Of a DNA stretch of 64,000 bases, positions 59,916 through 64,000 are shown one piece after another (position 1 is the first letter of the stretch; each line of letters starts with the position of its first letter). Under the pieces are notes generated by a model. That model saw only the letters and a list, made by a program, of their open reading frames with translations, was not told the DNA's origin and did no database searches. This DNA comes from Chryseobacterium sp. JAH (lineage in GTDB: Bacteria > Bacteroidota > Bacteroidia > Flavobacteriales > Weeksellaceae). Location: NCBI RefSeq assembly GCF_001507335.1, contig NZ_LMAH01000002.1:496001-560000 (forward strand), written 5' to 3'. A program made the translations under genes and the position numbers.

Positions 59916-62036
59916 ATGATTTTAAGCATACACAACCTCAGCCTTCCCTTTGAAGACCCTGTTCTGAAATTTTTGCTGGTTCTGATTATCATTTTGGCAG
60001 CACCACTTCTTTTAAATAAAATAAAAGTTCCGCATCTTCTGGGATTGATTATTGCAGGAGCCGTAATTGGACCTAACGGATTCAATGTTCTAGCAAGAGA
60101 CAGCAGTATTGTGGTGACCGGAACAACCGGACTTCTCTACATTATGTTTCTTGCAGGACTGGAGATAGACATGGGAGATTTTAAGAAAAACAAATGGAAA
60201 AGTCTCACATTCGGGCTTTATACTTTTATTGTACCTTTTGTTTTAGGCTTTGTCGGAGGATATTATATTTTAAATTTCTCAGTCTTAACTTCTATCCTTT
60301 TTGCAAGTTTATTTTCGTCGCATACGCTGATCGCGTATCCTTTAGTGAGTAAACTAGGAATTGCGAAAAATCTGTCCGTCAACATCACAGTCGGCGGAAC
60401 AATGATTACCGATGTTCTTGCCCTATTGGTATTAGCCATTATTGTCGGAATGTCACAGGGTGAAGTGGGAACCACTTTTTGGGTTAGACTATCGGTTTCA
60501 TTTATTGTATTTGCACTGATCGTTTTGCTGGTTTTCCCGATGATCGGACGATGGTTTTTTAAGAAAGTAGATGATAAAATTTCGCAGTACATTTTTGTAT
60601 TGGTGATGATTTATCTGGCTGCATTACTGGCTGAATTGGCAGGTGTGGAAGCGATTATCGGAGCATTCTTTGCCGGCTTGGCATTAAACAGACTGATTCC
60701 GCATACCTCCTCACTGATGAACCGCGTGGAATTTGTCGGAAACGCAATTTTCATCCCTTTTTTCCTGATCAGCGTAGGAATGCTGATTGATTTTAAAGTA
60801 TTTTTTAAAAGTTGGGAAACTTTAGAAGTTGCAGCCGTGATGTTGGTGGCATCAATTATTGGAAAATATGTGGCGGCGGTAGCTACCCAAAAAACTTTTA
60901 AACTCACAAAACATGAAGGAAAACTGATTTTTGGTTTAAGTTCGGCCTCTGCAGCAGCAACTTTAGCAGCGGTAATGGTCGGTTACAATATTATTCTTTC
61001 TGAAAGCGAAACCGGCGAACCCGTAAGATTACTGAACGAACACGTTCTGAACGGAAGTATTTTATTGATTTTAATCTCATGCACCGTTTCTTCTTTCGTC
61101 TCCATGTCGAGCGCTCAGAAAATTGCTGAAAGTGACAATGAAGATACTGTTTCAGGAAATAATCACGAGGAAGAAAATATTTTGTTAGCTTTAAATTACG
61201 ACAACACTGTTGAGAGAATGGTGAATTTGGGGATTTTAATTAAAGCTCATTCCAATACCGAAGATTTTTTTGCTTTAAATGTCATCAATGAAGATAAAAA
61301 TGAATCTTCTGTCAAAAATGCCGAAAAACTTCTGCATCAGGCAACCGACACTGCAGCTTCGGCGGACGTAAAACTGCAGGCTTTAAAAAGATATGACAAC
61401 GACGTCATCAATGGCGTCAACAACGTGATCAAAGAACAGAAAATTACTGATCTGATTATCGGGTTGGAGGATGAAAAAGGTTTCTCAACTTCGTTTGCGC
61501 ATAATCTGTACAACGGATACCTGCAGAATGATGATGTGAATGTTTTCGTGTATCACGCTGCACAGCCGCTTTCTACTATTAAAAAATATGCGGTGATGAT
61601 TCCTGAAAATGCACACAAGGAAGCAGGATTTTTCCATGCTCTAGTCCGTGTTTGGAATATCGCGAGAAATTCGGGCGCCACGATTGTATTTTACGCTCCT
61701 GAAAACATTCTGGATATTTTACAGAAAATTATTAAAAAAGCCAATATCGAAGCTGAATTTATCATAATGAACACATGGAAAGACGGCGAAGAAACAGCAG
61801 CCCAAATCAAAGAAGATGAAGGGTTGATTATTTTTATGGCGAAAAGAGGAATGCAGTCTTATATTCCGAGGATGAGAATGATCCCCGAGCTTTTGAACGG
61901 AAGACTTCATGATAACAATTATCTCTTGATTTTCCCGTATTCAGAATTTAAACAAGAGAATATTGAAAGACGTTCTGTAGGAAATCATGATGATTTTATG
62001 GAAATTGGGAATGTAATTAAGAAGATTTTTAAGTAG
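59916..62036 (+). CDS. CPA2-type cation:proton antiporter with cytoplasmic USP-like tail
   Basis: 706 residues. About 12-13 membrane helices (1-400), with KVPHLLGLIIAGAVIGPNGF and TGLLYIMFLAGLEIDM as CPA2 signatures, TMITDVLALLVLAI as the ion-binding helix region, and VEAIIGAFFAGLALNRLIPH. The C-terminal part (about 420-706) has two universal-stress-protein-like domains (ENILLALNYDNTVERMV; TDLIIGLEDEKG), as in several bacterial Kef/NapA-like antiporters, probably regulatory. It exchanges Na+ or K+ for H+. Confidence 0.9.
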   Translation: MILSIHNLSLPFEDPVLKFLLVLIIILAAPLLLNKIKVPHLLGLIIAGAVIGPNGFNVLARDSSIVVTGTTGLLYIMFLAGLEIDMGDFKKNKWKSLTFGLYTFIVPFVLGFVGGYYILNFSVLTSILFASLFSSHTLIAYPLVSKLGIAKNLSVNITVGGTMITDVLALLVLAIIVGMSQGEVGTTFWVRLSVSFIVFALIVLLVFPMIGRWFFKKVDDKISQYIFVLVMIYLAALLAELAGVEAIIGAFFAGLALNRLIPHTSSLMNRVEFVGNAIFIPFFLISVGMLIDFKVFFKSWETLEVAAVMLVASIIGKYVAAVATQKTFKLTKHEGKLIFGLSSASAAATLAAVMVGYNIILSESETGEPVRLLNEHVLNGSILLILISCTVSSFVSMSSAQKIAESDNEDTVSGNNHEEENILLALNYDNTVERMVNLGILIKAHSNTEDFFALNVINEDKNESSVKNAEKLLHQATDTAASADVKLQALKRYDNDVINGVNNVIKEQKITDLIIGLEDEKGFSTSFAHNLYNGYLQNDDVNVFVYHAAQPLSTIKKYAVMIPENAHKEAGFFHALVRVWNIARNSGATIVFYAPENILDILQKIIKKANIEAEFIIMNTWKDGEETAAQIKEDEGLIIFMAKRGMQSYIPRMRMIPELLNGRLHDNNYLLIFPYSEFKQENIERRSVGNHDDFMEIGNVIKKIFK

Positions 62037-62092
62037 ATAAATTCGATTATTTTTTTTAGATTTAATCTACAAAAAAATTACATCACCTCGAT

Positions 62093-62911
62093 ATGAAAAA
62101 ATTATTTCTATTACCTTTTTTTCTTTGTTCCATTTTTATGTTCGCTCAGGACAAAACGTTTTCTGATTTGGAAATCAAACAGAAATTAGATTCCGTAAAA
62201 ACTGAAGGAAACCTGCTGTTTACATTAGAAAACGCTGCGTGGCATTCTTCAGATCTTTTGAGAGAAAATAATAAAGTTCAAAATATTGCTGGTCAATATT
62301 TAACGTATAAAACAAATGATTCTGTAAAAGCGGTATTTTTAAACAAAGCCCAAAATAAAATTGTGGCAGAATATGTTTTTAAAAATGATAATAAAAAGCC
62401 TATAAAAACAAACTTAAATGAGAGAAACCTCAATGGTTTGGAGATCGATTTAAAAAATGTTCGTTCAAAAATAATAGAACAGCTCGCAGATCCGAAATAT
62501 GAAGTTGGAAGTTATGATGGTTTTAATTTGAATGTCATCATCATTCCTGCTGACCAGGTAAAATTCAAAACTTATCTGATCAGCGGTACTTCATCTAATG
62601 GAGTAATCCCGTTTGGGAATGATTACCTGTTTATCTCTGACAAAAACGGTGTCATTCTTGAACACCACAAATTTCATTCGCGACTGATTCCTACTCAGAA
62701 TCCTCCCGGCGGCGGAACAATTACGATGGCTACTCATAGCCACTTGAGAACAAATCCTTTTATTTCTGCGACAGACATTTGTACCTTTCGACTGTATGCT
62801 CCATTCTTTCCAGGTTTGAAAGAATTTTCGGTCTACTCTCCTGCTTTAAGTAAGTATATGATTTATAATCTTGAGAAAAACGCCATTACTACAGAAAAAA
62901 ACATTAATTGA
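62093..62911 (+). CDS. secreted protein with a JAMM-like H-x-H-x7-S-x2-D motif
   Basis: 272 residues. The signal peptide ends MFA|Q. The first half (20-140) is mixed helix/strand of unknown type. The second half contains strands FLISDK-like and VILEHHKFHS, then THSHLRTNPFISATD, which fits the JAMM/MPN+ metal-site motif exactly: H215, H217, S225, D228. E190 is the best candidate for the upstream catalytic Glu. JAMM proteins are zinc isopeptidases, usually cytosolic; a secreted one would be unusual. Six bases separate it from the next gene. Function unproven. Confidence 0.65.
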   Translation: MKKLFLLPFFLCSIFMFAQDKTFSDLEIKQKLDSVKTEGNLLFTLENAAWHSSDLLRENNKVQNIAGQYLTYKTNDSVKAVFLNKAQNKIVAEYVFKNDNKKPIKTNLNERNLNGLEIDLKNVRSKIIEQLADPKYEVGSYDGFNLNVIIIPADQVKFKTYLISGTSSNGVIPFGNDYLFISDKNGVILEHHKFHSRLIPTQNPPGGGTITMATHSHLRTNPFISATDICTFRLYAPFFPGLKEFSVYSPALSKYMIYNLEKNAITTEKNIN

Positions 62912-62917
62912 TTTGTA

Positions 62918-63604
62918 ATGAAACAATTTCCATCGTCAAAGCCCAAACGAAGTATTTTAAAAATTGTAGGACTATCCCTTTTATTGATCATCGTTTTTTT
63001 AGCAGTCAGCAATTTTATTGAGGTTAAAAAAAATGAAACGTTGCTGTATAAAATTCAGCAATATCTAACCTACAGCAAAGAAGACTGGGAAAATTATAAA
63101 CAGAATCAAAAACTCCTAGATGAAAACCCTGCAATCGCTTCCTCAACAGACACAGTAGATGTTGCAAGCAGTGCAGATTTTTATTCTTACGATACTACAA
63201 GAATGACTGAAGCGGTGAAAAGAGAAGAGCTTAAACTCATTAAAAATGCAAATTTTGATCAGCTTAAAAAAGCAGAAAATCCCCCAAAAGATAACGATGC
63301 ACAGGCTGCATTAATCAGGTTTACGCAGGGAAGATTAACTGATGTCATCATCAATCAGAAGCTCGACATCAAAATTGGAAAATGCTATGAAAACAAGAAC
63401 ACAGAAGGTAATTTCCGTTGTGTGAGCTGTATGATTATGTTGTACAATCGTGACACAAAAACCTGGCAGGAAGCACCCAACGGGGAAAATTTCATGCAAA
63501 ATGCCTACGATTTTTATCAGGCTTCAGAAAATGATATTTGGGATACCAAAGATCTGTCGATGAGAATTCCGTATGATTATGAGTTTTTTAGGAAGTATGA
63601 GTGA
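62918..63604 (+). CDS. hypothetical membrane-anchored protein
   Basis: 228 residues. One N-terminal anchor (IVGLSLLLIIVFLAVSNFI) after a basic cytoplasmic start, so most of the protein faces the periplasm. Extracytoplasmic part: a Lys/Glu-rich helical region, then a domain with KIGKCYENKNTEGNFRCVSC (three cysteines, possible disulfide or metal site) and a C-terminal DYEFFRKYE. No family recognised. Probably an operon with the JAMM-motif protein. Confidence 0.7.
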   Translation: MKQFPSSKPKRSILKIVGLSLLLIIVFLAVSNFIEVKKNETLLYKIQQYLTYSKEDWENYKQNQKLLDENPAIASSTDTVDVASSADFYSYDTTRMTEAVKREELKLIKNANFDQLKKAENPPKDNDAQAALIRFTQGRLTDVIINQKLDIKIGKCYENKNTEGNFRCVSCMIMLYNRDTKTWQEAPNGENFMQNAYDFYQASENDIWDTKDLSMRIPYDYEFFRKYE

Positions 63605-63618
63605 TCGAATGATTTTTT

Positions 63619-63626
63619 TAAATTTG
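63619..63626 (+). promoter_or_regulatory. -7 promoter box of the last gene
   Basis: TAAATTTG, exact TAnnTTTG, 23 bases before the start codon of the last, partial gene. Confidence 0.45.
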
Positions 63627-63649
63627 AAACATTGACTTAAAAAACTTCC

Positions 63650-64000
63650 ATGAACAAAATTTTTGCTTTAATCTTAACTTTATTGGTTGCATGCACTGAC
63701 AAAAAACAAAGTAATAATGTGAATGACACTGAAACCAATCAAAAAACAAACATAAATAATGAAATTCCCAAAATAAAATACGGTAATAAGTTTTTCCAAT
63801 ATGATGCAATAGATTATTATCATCTTGAAAAAGAAAATAAGTCTGTAAAATCTCTATTTGAAAACAAAAAAAAATCGAAAATTGACAGATTAAAGTTCGA
63901 AGTAATTGTGAATGAAACTCCTGATAATCTTCAAGATCAAGACTTTCTAATTTACATGGATGAGATTGGTTACTCAAAAAAGAAAATTGACTCAGCAAAA
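63650..64000 (+). CDS. lipoprotein of unknown function (3' end cut by window edge)
   Basis: 117 codons in the window, still open at the edge. MNKIFALILTLLVACTDKK gives a clear lipobox LVAC. A polar Asn/Thr-rich linker follows, then KYGNKFFQYDAIDYYHLE and a Lys-rich region. No domain was recognised in the visible part. It follows the unknown membrane-anchored protein on the same strand but has its own -7 box. Confidence 0.7.
   Translation, partial: MNKIFALILTLLVACTDKKQSNNVNDTETNQKTNINNEIPKIKYGNKFFQYDAIDYYHLEKENKSVKSLFENKKKSKIDRLKFEVIVNETPDNLQDQDFLIYMDEIGYSKKKIDSAK

Noticed and set aside
1..64000. tRNA, rRNA, integrase, transposase, toxin-antitoxin or phage defence modules
   Set aside because: Read through both strands; no cloverleaf, no transposase or defence-type protein was recognised, so no genomic island is claimed.

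Overview
The window looks like a chromosomal segment of a Chryseobacterium-type flavobacterium (Bacteroidota, Weeksellaceae). This rests on the low-GC flavobacterial coding style, TAnnTTTG -7 promoter boxes, the near absence of Shine-Dalgarno sequences, exported proteins whose predicted mature N-terminus is Gln, type IX secretion (T9SS) parts (PorU, PorV, GldJ) and several T9SS cargo proteins with a C-terminal sorting domain. No tRNA, rRNA, CRISPR array, transposase, integrase or phage module was recognised. The window is mostly core genome with small accessory patches.

Layout. 1-8.3 kb: a partial Xaa-Pro aminopeptidase, topoisomerase IB, a membrane-protein gene broken by an in-frame TGA, pruA (proline catabolism), two small lipoproteins and a secreted thioredoxin-fold protein. 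8.3-19.4 kb: fabH, a CorA transporter, a patatin-like lipase, an FAD-linked oxidase, the tag/MazG-like pair, a seven-repeat secreted protein whose sorting domain is frameshifted, a RarD-like transporter and a DoxD-DoxA fusion. 19.4-25.6 kb: a flavodoxin-fold reductase divergent from a HxlR regulator, then a TetR-TolC-HlyD-MFS tripartite efflux operon with a clear palindromic operator. 25.9-32.5 kb: holB, an outer-membrane barrel with lptC and anmK, an SRPBCC/NUDIX pair, and murF.

32.5-39.4 kb is the T9SS/gliding locus: gldJ divergent from porU-porV. 39.5-47.8 kb holds an FUSC-family membrane protein, a phosphopantetheinyl transferase, the agmatine-to-putrescine pair aguB-aguA, a HugZ-like protein, a Tat-like exported protein with a CFI-box-like motif, and ahcY. 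47.9-48.8 kb holds a YD-repeat-like lipoprotein split by a frameshift.

49.5-57.4 kb is the most distinctive region. Five consecutive paralogous genes encode T9SS-exported proteins built of 4 to 8 exact 25-residue BspA/DUF285-type repeats, with a shared N-terminal module and sorting domain. Their bodies and tails group differently, which suggests recombination between copies. PorU and PorV encoded earlier in the window are the machinery expected to export and anchor these proteins. The last part holds purE, a DMT transporter, a CPA2 antiporter and three exported proteins of unknown function. One of these carries an exact JAMM-type metal-site motif (H-x-H-x7-S-x2-D).

Two of the broken genes are each explained by loss of a single T, so assembly error has to be excluded before they are called pseudogenes. 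Several non-coding repeats (1852-1957, 8197-8292, 20455-20640, 22280-22530, 27025-27112, 58015-58090) look like dispersed intergenic elements.
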